From Oscillatoria sp. SIO1A7 (GTDB taxonomy: Bacteria > Cyanobacteriota > Cyanobacteriia > Cyanobacteriales > Laspinemataceae), in NCBI GenBank assembly GCA_010672965.1, contig JAAHFN010000032.1:1-64000 (forward strand): a DNA stretch of 64,000 nucleotides, given 5' to 3'. Positions within the stretch are counted from its first letter, which is position 1. Each line of letters opens with the position of its first letter. The notes under the pieces were generated by a model, which saw nothing but the letters and a program-made list of their open reading frames with translations, was not told where the DNA came from and made no database searches. Below are positions 25,080-35,114 of this stretch, one piece after another. The translations under genes were made by a program, and so were the position numbers.

Positions 25080-26141
25080 ATGACAGATAAGTCAAGCAAT
25101 TTAAAAACGCAAGCTTCAGACACCCAAGGCTCGCAATCCCAAGACCCGCAACCCCCCGGCTTAGAAACCCAGTTAGAACAGTTGCGGGCTGATGCTAGAG
25201 GAGCGATCGCTGCTGCCGAGTCCCTAGAGCAGTTGGAACAGCTCAGAGTAAATTACCTGGGCAAAAAAGGCCAGCTATCCCAGATATTGAGAGGCATGGG
25301 CAAGCTCGGCCCAGCAGACCGGCCGCGCATCGGTGCCTTGGCCAATGAAGTCAAGGTTGCCCTGCAAGAAGATCTCGAAAAAGGCAGCGAACTATTGCGA
25401 TCGGCCGAAATCCAAAAACAGCTCCAAGCCGAAACCCTAGATGTCACCATGCCTGGGGTAGTTTTGCCCCAAGGTCGAATTCATCCGCTCAATGGGGTCA
25501 TCGACCGGGCGATCGATATATTTGTCGGTTTGGGCTACACCGTAGCAACCGGGCCAGAAATGGAAACGGATTATTATAATTTCGAGGCGCTCAACACTCC
25601 TAAAGACCACCCAGCCCGGGATATGCAGGATACCTTTTATCTCCCGGATGGCAATCTGCTGCGCACCCACACTTCCTCAGTGCAGATTCGCTACATGGAA
25701 CAAAACGAACCGCCCCTGCGAGTTATCGCTCCCGGGCGGGTCTATCGCCGGGATACCGTAGATGCCACTCACTCCGCAGTATTCCATCAAGTGGAACTGT
25801 TGGCCGTTGACAAAGGGCTGACTTTCACGGACCTAAAAGGAACGATTAAAGAATTTTTGCGCGAAATGTTCGGAAAAGTAGATATCCGCTTCCGGGCCAG
25901 CTATTTTCCCTTCACGGAACCCTCCGCCGAGGTGGACGTACAATGGCAGGGCAAATGGCTGGAAGTCTTGGGCTGCGGCATGGTCGATCCCAATGTATTT
26001 AAGGCGGTCGGCTACGACCCAGAAGTATATAGCGGATTTGCTGCCGGGTTCGGAGTCGAGCGCTTCGCAATGGTACTGCACCAGTTGGACGATATTCGCC
26101 GTTTGTATAGTAGCGATTTGCGGGTTTTGCGTCAGTTTTAA
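25080..26141 (+). CDS. pheS: Phenylalanyl-tRNA synthetase alpha subunit
   Basis: 353 residues. Catalytic subunit of the alpha2beta2 enzyme that charges tRNA-Phe. An N-terminal coiled-coil region ends with [17 protein letters not shown]. The class II motifs follow: motif 2 ([11 protein letters not shown] and [20 protein letters not shown]) and motif 3 ([22 protein letters not shown]). The first 25 residues are a Ser/Gln/Pro-rich extension. The beta subunit gene is not in the window, as is usual in cyanobacteria where pheS and pheT are split. Confidence 0.95.
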   Translation: MTDKSSNLKTQASDTQGSQSQDPQPPGLETQLEQLRADARGAIAAAESLEQLEQLRVNYLGKKGQLSQILRGMGKLGPADRPRIGALANEVKVALQEDLEKGSELLRSAEIQKQLQAETLDVTMPGVVLPQGRIHPLNGVIDRAIDIFVGLGYTVATGPEMETDYYNFEALNTPKDHPARDMQDTFYLPDGNLLRTHTSSVQIRYMEQNEPPLRVIAPGRVYRRDTVDATHSAVFHQVELLAVDKGLTFTDLKGTIKEFLREMFGKVDIRFRASYFPFTEPSAEVDVQWQGKWLEVLGCGMVDPNVFKAVGYDPEVYSGFAAGFGVERFAMVLHQLDDIRRLYSSDLRVLRQF

Positions 26142-27066
26142 GGGGAGTTTTAAGTTTTAAGTTTTGAGTTTTGAGCGCTTGAGAGTGGTCTGTAGGGGCG
26201 TAGGCGGAGCCTGCCCTAGGAAGGCATATGGCATTCGCCCTAGCACACCCCAGTATCCGCGATCGCTCCTTTCGGATACTGGCTCATGGCATTCGCCCTA
26301 CCTACCGCACCCTAAAAGAGTAATTGAGGGACGTTAACCACCATTCGCCACCAGTATCCGAAAGGAGCGATCGCGGATACTGGCTCATGGCATTGGTCCT
26401 ACCACACCCGCGATCGCTTGGGTTCAATACATGGCCCCACCGATCGCTACTTTATTAACTTGCAAGTCCCTCAGTCCTTGTATAAGGGTCCTAATTTTCT
26501 TTCACTCAAAATTCACGCATTCAAACCAAAAAAATAAATAAATCCTAGAACCAAGACTAGCTCTGGATTACAGCCTATCCCACCTTCGATCTTGGAGCAA
26601 AATTTTGCCAGCGAGATGCATAGCCGCTCATTTTCATTCCTAATACGCGAGTGTATATGGAAGAGGAAAAATCTATGCTTACTACCTTTTCAAACCGGAG
26701 AGGGGGGAGACCTGGGGACAAGGAAACCGGGGAACCAAGAGACAAGGAAACAATGGGACCCAGAAATTCAGAGACCGGGAGACTGGGAGACCCGGGGAAA
26801 GCCTCTTTTATGTCTCCTTGTCCCCTTGTTTCCCGGTCCCCCAGTCCCCCGGTCACCTTGTCCCGGTCTCCCGGTCCCCCGGTCTCCCAGTCCCCTCCCC
26901 CTTGTCCCCATGTCTCCTTGTCCCCTCACTGGGGTCTGTAGCATTTCTCAATCGAAATTCTCTAAAAAATCAGTCGTGCTGAATGAATTAAGGACTTGGC
27001 AAAATTTTTATAAATCTACCGCTCACAATAAAATATGGTATCTGGACGATTGAGGAGGCTAAGGGT
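26142..27066. repeat. Gene-free block: flipped palindromes, polypurine arrays
   Basis: 26250-26282 and 26351-26383 are two 33-bp palindrome-like units (CAGTATCC ... GGATACTG) whose inner part is inverted between copies. 26455-26474 is an R4 end. 26690-26935 is a polypurine stretch (GGGAGAC, GACAAGGAAAC) followed by its polypyrimidine counterpart (TCTCCTTGTCCCC), able to fold back. No gene. AGGAGG at about 27052-27057 is the ribosome site of the next gene. Confidence 0.75.
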
Positions 27067-28317
27067 ATGAGCGATTTTTTACCACCGAATGTTCCTCCGC
27101 GCAGGGAGTTCCTAGCTAAATTTGTCAGTTTTGGCATATTCGATCGCAAGGGTCGGAGTAAGATGAGCTTTCGTTGGCAACGCGATCGCAACTTAGAACG
27201 CCGGTTCGAGACTATTGTCAAAAAAAATCCCGAACTCAAGCAAATGTTGCAGGAAAAAGACGATCGCTCTTTGCTGGAAAATTTGCTCCAGCTTTGGCAA
27301 TCTGCTAGCAGCGATAGACAAAAGTCCTTGTTTGGTAATTGCATTTTTGCTTATTTAGAAGAACCCCGCTACCGAGCCGCTCGGACTCGCTTCCATGCCT
27401 TCCGCGATTTTGAAAAGCCAGAGCAAAGCTGGGACTATTATCTGGCTATCGCCGGGGATGTTACTTTAAACCCGGAGAAGGTCTTGACTCTGTTGAAAAG
27501 GTATAACCCAGCCAAATCGAAGTTGGAAACTTTTTGGGACTTTGAATTGCAAAGTATCATCAAAGAAATTTCTAATAAAGAAACAACCGAAGGCAAGTAT
27601 TCTCTTTGGTACAAACTAAAGGTCGCGAGCAAGAAAAAACTTAAGGAGGGTCTCGTAGAAGTCGTAGGGGTTTCCGAAAGAGAGGCAATCTCCTACGTTT
27701 TTGCTAGGGATGCTTTATTCCAGGTTTATGCCAAAAAGGATAACCGATGGCGGGAACCGACGCGGAAAAAATACCAAGAGGCAGCGGATTACCTGAAATG
27801 CCACTATGCCGATAAATGCCCCAATAGCGATCGGGTCAATGAGGAATGGTTGCAGCAAGCTATAGAAATTTGTGCGCAAGCCTTGCAACCATCTCATAAA
27901 CTATGCTATCTTGATGAAGGGTATAATAGCCAAGAGCTAGAAATGCTAAATAGCAGCGGAGATGGTAAAGCCGAGAGTCCTCTGGAGAACCTCGCAGACC
28001 AAGAGTTCGATGCCAGTATAAAAGATCGCATACCAGCAATGAATGAGGCGATCGTTAGTAAGCTGGAAGAATTTTCTGCGGAACAAAAGGAGATTCTACA
28101 GCTCCGCTATGAAATGGAGCTAAGCGGCCCAAAAATAGCGAAGAAGATTGGCAAGAATCAAAGCACTGTTTCCCGCATATGTAGCAAGTGCAGGAAAGAA
28201 CTGCTGGGGGCGATCGCTGATTGGGGGAGAAAGCAGAAACTGGGAATCGTTATCGAAGATATTAAGAAACTAGAGGATTATGTGGAAGACTGGCTGAAGA
28301 AATACTATAAAGGCTAA
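27067..28317 (+). CDS. Sigma-70-like factor of the CHAT-CHASE2 cluster
   Basis: 416 residues. The C-terminal HTH (about 332-380, FSAEQKEILQLRYEMELSGPK then KIGKNQSTVSRICSKC) has the form of sigma region 4. The rest is long, helical and charged and only distantly like a sigma factor. Proteins of this kind stand first in a conserved cyanobacterial cluster with DUF1822, CHASE2/CHAT and DUF928 genes. It would direct RNA polymerase to its own or linked promoters; this is inferred. A strong AGGAGG precedes the start. Only 21 bp separate it from the next gene. Confidence 0.78.
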   Translation: MSDFLPPNVPPRREFLAKFVSFGIFDRKGRSKMSFRWQRDRNLERRFETIVKKNPELKQMLQEKDDRSLLENLLQLWQSASSDRQKSLFGNCIFAYLEEPRYRAARTRFHAFRDFEKPEQSWDYYLAIAGDVTLNPEKVLTLLKRYNPAKSKLETFWDFELQSIIKEISNKETTEGKYSLWYKLKVASKKKLKEGLVEVVGVSEREAISYVFARDALFQVYAKKDNRWREPTRKKYQEAADYLKCHYADKCPNSDRVNEEWLQQAIEICAQALQPSHKLCYLDEGYNSQELEMLNSSGDGKAESPLENLADQEFDASIKDRIPAMNEAIVSKLEEFSAEQKEILQLRYEMELSGPKIAKKIGKNQSTVSRICSKCRKELLGAIADWGRKQKLGIVIEDIKKLEDYVEDWLKKYYKG

Positions 28318-28338
28318 GAAACAATAGGAGGAGCGATA

Positions 28339-29610
28339 ATGATTAGGCCGAGTTTCAACCAATTAGTCAGCGATAATCCGAAGCAGCTTTGCTTGCAGTT
28401 GTTTCCGGCAGATCTGGAGAAAGCCAAGCAGCAATCTCGGGACTGCTCGAACGAGGTGGCGCGCTGGAATGGTTATCTTAATTCTCTTTGTCTGAATGCG
28501 TTAGTTAAAGAATTTCAAGAAGACTTACCGCAAGGAATCCGCGTCTGGCCCAGTCGCAAGTCTTTAGCGGAAATCTCTGAGGTGGTGAATGGTTCTGCTA
28601 TTGAAGTTGGGGATACCAGATTGGTTTTGATTCCTAGCGATAGTAATGATATCGCTAACTTCTACGTTCCTCAAGAATGGGTGGAGCTTCCGGGGTGGGC
28701 GGGTCATTATTATCTGGCAGTGCAAATGCATCTCGAAGAAGATGAATGCTGGCTGCGAGTTTGGGGATTTACTACCCATCAAAAGCTCAAACAAGGAGAA
28801 CGCAACCTCAGCGAAGGCACCTATTCAGTGGCTCGCCAGGATTTAGTAGAAAGTTTAAATGTATTGTGGGTTGCCAGAGATGTTTGTCCCGAACCCCAGC
28901 CAGTAGTGGCCGAGCTGCAACCTTTAGCAAGCAAGCGAGCGGAGCAGTTGCTGGCAAAGCTGGGCAAGCCAACTCCCTATTCCCCGCGCTTGGAAGTCAA
29001 TTTTGAGAAAGAATGGGCGCCGCTAATAGCAAATCCGGAATATCGCCAGGAGCTTTTGGTCAGGCGATCGCAACCTGAGCCAGAACCAGTACCAGTACCA
29101 GTACCAGAACCGGAGCCAGTAACAGTAATCACAGCTCTAAGTCAGTTGATCGATAAGGCTGGCTGGCTGCTGGCCGAAGAGGTGTTTGGATCGCAACAAC
29201 TCAATTACGCATTGCGCTTCCGGCGAGAAACCGATGTAGAGAGCGAGATAGTTCATCGCGTTCATAAAATTGACTTTCCAATAAAAGGATATACCTATAA
29301 GATCGCTCTGGTCATGAATTTTACAAAGGCAGAGCAAGGCAAGCGTTGGGTTTTGCCACAAGTCTTTGCTCTTGACCCCAGTCAGAAAGACCCCAGTCAG
29401 AAAGACCGAGGTCACAAAGGCGCTTGCCTGCCAGAAGGTCTGCAATTAATCGTAGTTGACGAAAATGGAAACTCATTCGATTGCGCCACAGCGCAAGCGG
29501 GTAGCAAGATGCTGCAACTAGACGACTGGTTTGGCGATTATCCCGGAACTAAGTTTAGCGTCCGCCTAGTTCTGGGCGAGGAAGAATTTGTAAAACAGTT
29601 AGCTGTTTAA
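28339..29610 (+). CDS. DUF1822 family protein
   Basis: 423 residues. The N-terminal two thirds match the DUF1822 pattern (FYVPQEWVELPGWAGHYYLAVQ, WLRVWGFTTHQKL). A PVPVPEPEPV linker lies at about 250-262, followed by a C-terminal domain with beta character. A 15-bp duplication (GACCCCAGTCAGAAA twice at 29383-29412) inserts DPSQKDPSQKD. GGAGGAG lies just before the ATG. Function is unknown. Its constant place between the sigma-like gene and CHAT-CHASE2 genes suggests a role in the same signalling unit. Confidence 0.85.
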   Translation: MIRPSFNQLVSDNPKQLCLQLFPADLEKAKQQSRDCSNEVARWNGYLNSLCLNALVKEFQEDLPQGIRVWPSRKSLAEISEVVNGSAIEVGDTRLVLIPSDSNDIANFYVPQEWVELPGWAGHYYLAVQMHLEEDECWLRVWGFTTHQKLKQGERNLSEGTYSVARQDLVESLNVLWVARDVCPEPQPVVAELQPLASKRAEQLLAKLGKPTPYSPRLEVNFEKEWAPLIANPEYRQELLVRRSQPEPEPVPVPVPEPEPVTVITALSQLIDKAGWLLAEEVFGSQQLNYALRFRRETDVESEIVHRVHKIDFPIKGYTYKIALVMNFTKAEQGKRWVLPQVFALDPSQKDPSQKDRGHKGACLPEGLQLIVVDENGNSFDCATAQAGSKMLQLDDWFGDYPGTKFSVRLVLGEEEFVKQLAV

Positions 29611-29624
29611 CATTAGGGGGGCTT

Positions 29625-32024
29625 ATGGCAAAAGTAGTTAAACTATCAATCCGGCAATTAAGCAGCGATACTTATGAAGTAGAGCTGTTGGAAATACGGG
29701 CAGACGATAGAGCAGAACCGCTGGCAGAAAATATCAGCGGTTTTTTGAGCGCAGCTCGTTTATACAACAACGACTTAGCCAACAGCGGCTTCTCTATAGA
29801 GCAACATTATCGGAGCTGGCAGGAACAGTATGAGGGATTGTATGGCTATTTTAAAGGCGACCAAACCCAAACCAAAGGCTTTCCACCAGATCTGGAGGTG
29901 CAAGAATGCGATCGCAACGCCAAGGAGTTAAAAATATGGCTCAATGAATGGTTGCAAGATCCGGCATTTAGAAGAATCGCAGACCGACTGCGCATGGAGC
30001 TGAGCAAAGAAGACGAGATCCGGTTTTTGATTAAAGCCGAGGGCGAGATTTTAAGAAATTTGCCTTGGGCAGACTGGGAGGTTTTTCAGTATTACGATAA
30101 GGCGGAGGTAGCTCTAACCCATTCGGAGTTTCGCGGCGACGATCGCCCGATCGCGAGCAAACCGAAAAAAAAGCCCGGTATTCTGGCCATTTGCGGCGAT
30201 AAAGCTGGAAGTTATGAGTACAATCCGGCCAATATGGATAAGCTGCGCTCCGTGGGGGCGCAACCGGAGTTTCTCAACGAGCCGAACTCGAAGCAAGTGC
30301 GCGATCGCTTCTGGGACAAAAATTTGGATATCCTGTTTTTTGCGGGACGCAGCGGCGATCGCCTCCATTTCAATGGCACGGACAAAACCAAACTCTCTCA
30401 CCTGGATAATTCGCTCAAAGCCGCCGCCGAAAATGGCCTAAAACTGGCGATATTCAACTGCGCCGACGGCCTGCAATTGGCAGAGGTGATGATAAGCACC
30501 CATCAGATTCCCGTGGTTATTGCCATGCAGGAGCAGGTTCCCAACGAGTTTGCCCAGGAGTTCTTCGAGTATTTTTTGTTGGAATATGCCTTTAAAAAGC
30601 AACCCTTGTATGTAGCCTTCCGCAAAGCTCGCAAAAGAGTCAGCGATGACTGGCAGGGGCGTCTTCCGGGAATTGAATGGTTGCCGACAATCTGGCAAAA
30701 CCCCGCCAAACGACCGCCCTTGTGGCAAGACTTGCGAGAGGCAGTTTCTCTCCCGCAAGTTTCCCTGGCCGGGGTCGCTTGTACCGGCTTAGTGATGCTG
30801 GCGCGATTGACAGGCTTGCTGCAACCGCTGGAATTAGCCGTTTTCGACCGGGTGATTAGGTGGCGGCCGCCAGCAGAACCAGACGATCGCCTCTTGGTGG
30901 TGGAAGTTACAGAACAAGATATCAAAAAATACGAATATCCCCTTAGCGATGCTACTGTTCTCAAGCTGTTAAGGGCTCTGCAGGGCTACAAACCTCTAGC
31001 AATTGGTTTGGACTTGCAGCGAGATAAGCCCGTAGAGCCCGGTAGTGCCGAATTGAGAAAGTTCCTTTTGCAGAGCCAAAGCGAAGGTCCAGGCGAGAGA
31101 CAGAGGCTATTTGTTTCTTGCCAAGTCGGGTCGCCAAAGCGCGCCAACAGCAGCAGTCCACCCCCTGCAAATGTCCCAGAAAAACAGATCGGCTTTCGGG
31201 ATTTTGTCCCAGATAGGGACGGCATTGTCCGGCGTCATATTTTTTCTATAAGCGCCAGCGACGGTCCTTGTAAGACCTCAAATTCCTTGAGTACCCAGTT
31301 AGCATTGCGCTACTTAGAAGTGAAGAACTATCGGCTCAAGGAAACCTCAGCAGGATTGCAGTTGGGCGAGGCGACTCTTGCGCGCTTGAAAAACTATAGT
31401 GGTTTTTATCAGCAACTGAATGACGACCGAGGCCAGCAACTGCTGCTGAATTATCGCAGCTACGATCGGGTGGCGGATGAGGTCTCCCTAAGCGAAGTTC
31501 TCAAAAATGGCATCCAGTCGGATAAAATAAAAAATCGAATCGTGCTGGTGGGGATGACAGCGCCGAGTGCAGCGCTGAGTATGGGGACCCCTTACGGAGC
31601 TGGGCGCGATCGCGAAATGCCGGAAGTGCTGCTTCAGGCTCAGATGACCAGCCAGATTATTAGTGCCGCACAAGGCGATCGCCCTTTGCTCGGGTTTTGG
31701 CCTTTATGGGGGGATTTATTCTGGGTGGCAGCTTGGTCCGTAGCCGGCGGGCTAGTCGTTGTCTATTGCCGCGAGCCCTTATCTCAGAAACTGGCAGGAA
31801 CTGCTGCTCTAGTCGGTTTGTCCGGCATTTGGTTCGCAGTCTTCGCAACCTCGGGAATCTATTTGCCCTTGGTGCCTTCAGCCTTAGTCCTAGCGGGAAC
31901 GGCGACTATAGGAGTGTTTTTAAGCAGCAATCGCTCGGCCATAGAACGCTTGCTCCCCAAGGGACTGAAGCTTCCTGCCATAAATCGACTGACTGGGAGC
32001 ATAAGTTTTAAACTTCCGTCCTAA
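29625..32024 (+). CDS. CHAT-CHASE2 membrane protein with degenerate protease site
   Basis: 799 residues. An N-terminal domain (1-175) is followed by a CHAT caspase-like domain (about 180-350), a membrane helix (about 375-395), a CHASE2 sensor domain (about 400-680) and C-terminal membrane helices (about 690-775). In the paralogue downstream the dyad reads AGHS and FNSC. Here the same places read AGRS (Arg242) and FNCA (Cys279 shifted by one, Ala280 at the site). The His is lost, so this copy is probably a pseudo-protease. The topology puts CHAT in the cytosol and CHASE2 outside. It starts 14 bp after the DUF1822 gene. Confidence 0.85.
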   Translation: MAKVVKLSIRQLSSDTYEVELLEIRADDRAEPLAENISGFLSAARLYNNDLANSGFSIEQHYRSWQEQYEGLYGYFKGDQTQTKGFPPDLEVQECDRNAKELKIWLNEWLQDPAFRRIADRLRMELSKEDEIRFLIKAEGEILRNLPWADWEVFQYYDKAEVALTHSEFRGDDRPIASKPKKKPGILAICGDKAGSYEYNPANMDKLRSVGAQPEFLNEPNSKQVRDRFWDKNLDILFFAGRSGDRLHFNGTDKTKLSHLDNSLKAAAENGLKLAIFNCADGLQLAEVMISTHQIPVVIAMQEQVPNEFAQEFFEYFLLEYAFKKQPLYVAFRKARKRVSDDWQGRLPGIEWLPTIWQNPAKRPPLWQDLREAVSLPQVSLAGVACTGLVMLARLTGLLQPLELAVFDRVIRWRPPAEPDDRLLVVEVTEQDIKKYEYPLSDATVLKLLRALQGYKPLAIGLDLQRDKPVEPGSAELRKFLLQSQSEGPGERQRLFVSCQVGSPKRANSSSPPPANVPEKQIGFRDFVPDRDGIVRRHIFSISASDGPCKTSNSLSTQLALRYLEVKNYRLKETSAGLQLGEATLARLKNYSGFYQQLNDDRGQQLLLNYRSYDRVADEVSLSEVLKNGIQSDKIKNRIVLVGMTAPSAALSMGTPYGAGRDREMPEVLLQAQMTSQIISAAQGDRPLLGFWPLWGDLFWVAAWSVAGGLVVVYCREPLSQKLAGTAALVGLSGIWFAVFATSGIYLPLVPSALVLAGTATIGVFLSSNRSAIERLLPKGLKLPAINRLTGSISFKLPS

Positions 32025-32432
32025 AGAGATGACAGAGGGGTAATGGGGGGTTTTAAGTTTTGAGCTATTAGCCGAAGAGTTTTGAGTTGTACTTACGGGA
32101 ACTTTTTACCTAAAGGACTTGCGCAGAAACAAAGTACCAGTCCCTTTGACCGTCACCGTTCGGGCGCTCGCGGGAGTCGTAGGCGTAAGCCTGCCCGGAG
32201 GGCATAGCCCAAGAACCAGTACATTATTAACTTGCAAGTCCCTAAAGCCCAATGCCTAATTCCCAATTGCCAATATCCATGACTATGTTACTATGAGAGG
32301 GCGATTCTAAGGCGAGAAATATGCCCACCTCAAGTTTGTCCATCGGGGCTGCCCCCTTGCTAAATAGCGATTCCGGTCGGCCGAGCCGCCTCTGGGGCGG
32401 GTGCAACCAGCATTGAGAGAGAAGAGGGAGTC
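32025..32432. repeat. R4 repeat and gap between CHAT-CHASE2 genes
   Basis: 32111-32243 is an R4 copy (aggacttgcgcagaaacaaa ... aacttgcaagtcccta). The rest holds short TTTTGAG repeats and heptamer-like text at 32245-32275. GAGGGAG before 32433 is the ribosome site of the next gene. The gap weakens, but does not exclude, a single transcript. Confidence 0.7.
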
Positions 32433-34769
32433 ATGCAAAAGCTAGTCAAACTATCCCTAGAAGGCCAAATCGACGGGGGCTATAAGGTAGAGCTGGAGAT
32501 TAAGAAGGAGGGCAAGGATGGGCGCACCTTGGCTGAGGGAGTTAAGGGAAGCCTAAGCTCCGCCAACCTTATCTACGAAAGGCATCAGCAATGGCAAGAC
32601 CTCTATAAGGCGCTGGCGACTGGAGGACCAAGTGTTAGAGCCTTGCAAAAACGCGGCCATAAAATGCCCACCAACATTTCTGTTTCAGCCTGCCAACAAG
32701 CGGCCAATAACTTAAAAGCAGGTTTTAATCAATGGCTCAGCGATCCGAATTTCACGGACATTGACCGAACCCTGCTGAGAAATTTGGAACCAGAGGACAA
32801 AATTCGCTTTGTAATTAAGACCACGGATTATAAACTGTGGCAGCTACCCTGGTCTGCTTGGAAGTTTTTTGAAGAATATCCCAATGCCGAAGTGGGTTTT
32901 AGTCCTTCAGAATTCAAGGGCATTGAAAAGCCTATAGACAATCGCCGCAGAAAGCAGGTCAGAATTATGGCGGTGGGGGGAGATTCAACCGGGATTAATT
33001 ATAAGCAAGATCAGGAAAGCTTAAGGAGATTGAGGTCCGTAGGAGCAGAACCGGAAATTCTCAACGATCTGGTACCGAGTAAGTTCCGGGATAACCTTTG
33101 GAACAAAAAATGGGATATCCTATTTTACGCGGGACATAGCGACAGCAAAAAGGATCTGGAGACGGGACAAATACATCTAACCAACTCCGATATCCTAGAG
33201 CCGAAAGAGTTGGAAAACGCCCTGAAAGCGGCCAAAGACAACGGCTTGAAGATATTTATTTTTAACTCCTGTCGGGGTCTGGGCTTGGCGCGGAAGCTGG
33301 TCGCCGATTATGAAATGCCGGTAGTTATTGCCATGCGGGAGCCAGTTCCAGATAAGTTTGCGGCGGAATTTGCCCAGTATTTTTTGATAGAATATGCCTG
33401 GAAAAAGCAGCCCTTATATCTGGCAGTGCGCCAAGCAAGGCAGAGGTTAATCGACGAGTGGCAAGACAAGCTACCCAGTATTGAATGGCTGCCGGTGATT
33501 TGTCAGAATCCGGCAATACGGCCTCCTACTTGGGCAGAATTGCACCGAGAAGTCTCTGTCCGCGAAGTAGGTGTAGCTAGCCTTGCCTGCGCCTCCTTGG
33601 TTTTGCTGGCGCGGTTTTTAGGACTGCTAGAGCCAGTAGAGCTTTGGGCTTTCGATCGCACTATGCAGATGCGACCGAATGAAGGATCGGACCCTCGCAT
33701 CACGGTAGTAGAAATTGATAGAAATTACATAGGCGATAATGACTACCCAATTAAAGACGGGGAGTTGGCACGATTACTTAAGAAGCTGGAACAGTATAAG
33801 CCGCGATTGATGGGTTTGGACATTTATAGAGATAAGAAGAACGAGCCCGGTTATGCTCAACTGTTTGAGTATATGCAGCAGAGCGATCGCCTCGTAGCTG
33901 TGTGCAAAGCTCCAGAATATGACCCTAAAAATCCGACAGATAGTGAAGGTTCTATAGGAATTGCACCCCCTTTAGGCTTACCAAAGGACTTTGTCAGTTT
34001 CAGCGATGTAGTCGCCGATGGAGATGGCCTTATCCGTCGCCACCTCTTGTCTATGCAGCCAGACGAAAGTTCTGTTTGTCAAGCCTCAAGCTCCTTTGGC
34101 TGGTTTTTGGCACTCTATTACTTGTATCTAGAGGGAATAGAGTACGAAAACTCTCCAGAAGGAGACCTACAAGTTAAAGACGCGATCTTTAAGAGGCTAA
34201 AGTCTGATTCAGGACCATACCAAAGGGTTGATGCGGTGGGGTATCAAACAACTCTCAATTACCGTTCCGTACCGTACTTTGAAGATGTTGCCGACAGGGT
34301 TACCATCCAAGAGGTTCTCAACGACGACGTCGATCCGCGTCTGCTAGAAGACAGAATTGTTATAATTGGCATGACTGCAGACAGCGCAACAACGGACATC
34401 TGGTCAACACAGTACCCTACTAGGAAACAGCATCAGGGTAACAAAATACCAGGCGTTTTCATTCAGGCGCATATGGTGAGCCAGATTGTCAGTGCTGTTC
34501 TGGATGGGCGGCCCTTAATATGGTTTTGGCCGCAATTGGGTGAAATACTTTGGATCTTGGGTTGGTCGGTGGCTGGAGGAATATTTGTCTTATTCATCCC
34601 ATCCCCACTCGGTCAAAAGTTAGCCATAGGAACCTCTTTTGGCGTTCTTTACGGGCTCTGCCTACTATCCTTAATAGAAGGCGTTTGGTTGCCTCTGGTG
34701 CCACCAGCATTGGCATTAGTATCTACGAGTGGGGTTCTGGCGGCTTGGACTAAATCAGAGTCCAGCTAA
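32433..34769 (+). CDS. CHAT-CHASE2 membrane protein with intact CHAT dyad
   Basis: 778 residues, a clear paralogue of the gene before it over the full length. The CHAT domain carries His235 (FYAGHSDS) and Cys280 (FIFNSCRGLGLA), the expected cysteine-protease dyad. A membrane helix near 380-400 leads to CHASE2 (FDRTMQMRPNEGSDPRITVV and PRLMGLDIYRD), followed by C-terminal membrane helices. CHASE2 is an extracytoplasmic sensor found in kinases and cyclases. Coupling it to a CHAT protease implies a receptor that turns an outside signal into cytosolic proteolysis (inference). Confidence 0.87.
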   Translation: MQKLVKLSLEGQIDGGYKVELEIKKEGKDGRTLAEGVKGSLSSANLIYERHQQWQDLYKALATGGPSVRALQKRGHKMPTNISVSACQQAANNLKAGFNQWLSDPNFTDIDRTLLRNLEPEDKIRFVIKTTDYKLWQLPWSAWKFFEEYPNAEVGFSPSEFKGIEKPIDNRRRKQVRIMAVGGDSTGINYKQDQESLRRLRSVGAEPEILNDLVPSKFRDNLWNKKWDILFYAGHSDSKKDLETGQIHLTNSDILEPKELENALKAAKDNGLKIFIFNSCRGLGLARKLVADYEMPVVIAMREPVPDKFAAEFAQYFLIEYAWKKQPLYLAVRQARQRLIDEWQDKLPSIEWLPVICQNPAIRPPTWAELHREVSVREVGVASLACASLVLLARFLGLLEPVELWAFDRTMQMRPNEGSDPRITVVEIDRNYIGDNDYPIKDGELARLLKKLEQYKPRLMGLDIYRDKKNEPGYAQLFEYMQQSDRLVAVCKAPEYDPKNPTDSEGSIGIAPPLGLPKDFVSFSDVVADGDGLIRRHLLSMQPDESSVCQASSSFGWFLALYYLYLEGIEYENSPEGDLQVKDAIFKRLKSDSGPYQRVDAVGYQTTLNYRSVPYFEDVADRVTIQEVLNDDVDPRLLEDRIVIIGMTADSATTDIWSTQYPTRKQHQGNKIPGVFIQAHMVSQIVSAVLDGRPLIWFWPQLGEILWILGWSVAGGIFVLFIPSPLGQKLAIGTSFGVLYGLCLLSLIEGVWLPLVPPALALVSTSGVLAAWTKSESS

Positions 34770-35114
34770 GGAATGAAGATTTAATAACCTATCAAAATCG
34801 TCTGAAATGCCTTCGCCGTCAAGACTTGACGGTCTCCAAGTAGAGCATATTGTTGAATCCGAGTTCCTAAAGATGTAGTAGGGGATTTGCGCAGAAATAA
34901 AGTACCAGCCTCTAAGCGTTCTTTGGCCTTCACCGTTAGGGCGCTCGCCCTTCGTCAAGCTCAGGACAGGCTACGTCGTAGGCGTTGGCGAAGCCTGCCC
35001 GGAGGGCTTTGGGCATAGCCCAAACGCTGGCTCTGCGAGGATACGAACCGGCACATTATTAACTTGCAACTCCCTAGGTTTAAACTTATAACTGCAAATC
35101 GAAGCGAAATAACG
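34770..35114. repeat. R4 repeat upstream of the DUF928 gene
   Basis: 34878-35076 is the longest R4 copy (ggatttgcgcagaaataaag ... attaacttgcaactccctag), with an internal palindromic part around gcgctcgcccttcgtcaagc. Its end lies 38 bp from the DUF928 start. Confidence 0.75.
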
